NCBI GenBank assembly: GCA_022599775.1 | Contig: JAHZLQ010000047.1 | Span: 1 to 56,395, forward strand | DNA length: 56,395 nt | DNA from: Gammaproteobacteria bacterium | Lineage (GTDB): Bacteria > Pseudomonadota > Gammaproteobacteria > Nevskiales > Nevskiaceae | Reading direction: 5' to 3' | The notes under the pieces: generated by a model | Seen by the model: only the letters and a program-made list of their open reading frames with translations | What the model was told of the DNA's origin: nothing | The model's database searches: none | Position numbers and translations under genes: made by a program | Part shown: positions 56,265 through 56,395 of the stretch, piece by piece | Numbering within the stretch: position 1 is the first letter of the stretch | How the letters are laid out: each line of letters opens with the position of its first letter

Positions 56265-56395
56265 TTACCCACAAGTCCGCTGGACATCGGGAGGGGCGCG
56301 CTGGTTGGAGAGGGTCCGGTAGACGTGGGTGAGTTCGTCGAGGCGCTGCAGGCCGCGCCAGGTGGTCTGTGTGCCGGGTTCGCCATCCGACTTTC
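56265..56395 (-). pseudogene. 3' end of a probable IS4-type transposase gene (partial at the window edge)
   Basis: The minus-strand frame from the window edge (codons beginning at 56393) gives KSDGEPGTQTTWRGLQRLDE, then LTHVYRTLSNQRAPPDVQRTC and stops at TAA 56267-56265. The DGEPGxQTxWRGLQRLxD signature is the C-terminal end of IS4-family transposases. Only 43 codons lie in the window, so whether the element is intact cannot be told. No terminal inverted repeat was identified, and the CCCTCTCCC repeat follows. Confidence 0.6.

Overview
The window is a uniformly GC-rich stretch of bacterial chromosome. The gene order ftsY-ftsE-ftsX-rpoH, a SAH riboswitch in front of ahcY, an ECF sigma factor/DUF3619/DUF3106 cassette and the general gene style point to a gammaproteobacterium close to Xanthomonadales or Nevskiales (Solimonadaceae-like). 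That placement is an inference from content, not from a marker gene. No tRNA, rRNA, CRISPR array, phage block or intact insertion sequence was seen. The only mobile trace is the 3' end of a probable IS4-type transposase at the right edge.

Layout. 0-3 kb: a winged-helix/Ser-Thr kinase/TPR membrane receptor. 3-8.3 kb: C1 and anaplerotic metabolism, with metF and ahcY (minus strand, behind a SAH riboswitch and a palindromic promoter operator) and divergent ppc. 8.3-11.7 kb: palindromic repeats, an EF-hand protein that seems to have lost its stop codon, a 6PGDH-like dehydrogenase, an aldo/keto reductase and a MerR regulator. 12-15.5 kb: two convergent secreted proteases (S8 subtilase and M43 metalloprotease) separated by terminators and repeats. 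15.5-23.4 kb, minus strand: a secreted hypothetical protein, a 2H phosphoesterase coupled to an S9 peptidase, a SPOR protein coupled to argS, then priA. 23.7-27.3 kb, plus strand: sigma factor, DUF3619, DUF3106, an MFS transporter and a beta-carbonic anhydrase. 27.5-35 kb: mostly small envelope or stress-type genes (DUF1579, a Tyr-rich secreted protein, a TraT-like lipoprotein, a TraB/GumN protein, ttcA, DUF167, a HepT-like protein, a lipoprotein methyltransferase, slyD, a small secreted protein). 35.1-43.2 kb: an RND efflux operon with one adaptor, two pumps and a small coupled membrane protein. 43.3-51.8 kb, minus strand: thiD, thiE, hemL, a DedA/PAP2-like/LssY_C protein, ftsY, ftsE, ftsX, rpoH. 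52.2-56.4 kb: a Popeye-like protein followed by an Fpg/Nei glycosylase, an AraC regulator divergent from a fatty acid hydroxylase/sterol desaturase, and the transposase remnant.

Three dispersed intergenic repeat families recur: ATTCCGG palindromes (8.3-8.5 and 14.2-14.4 kb), CCCTCTCCC elements (window start, between the two RND pumps, window end) and GCGCAAAGGCGC inverted repeats (metF/ahcY gap and downstream of the glycosylase).

Most genes are recognisable housekeeping families. The least conventional pieces are the kinase receptor, the DedA protein whose PAP2 domain has lost its catalytic residues, the Popeye-like protein with a non-canonical nucleotide-binding cassette, the HepT-like protein without an RNase motif, the Tyr-rich/TraT pair, and the small glycine-rich protein coupled to the RND pumps.
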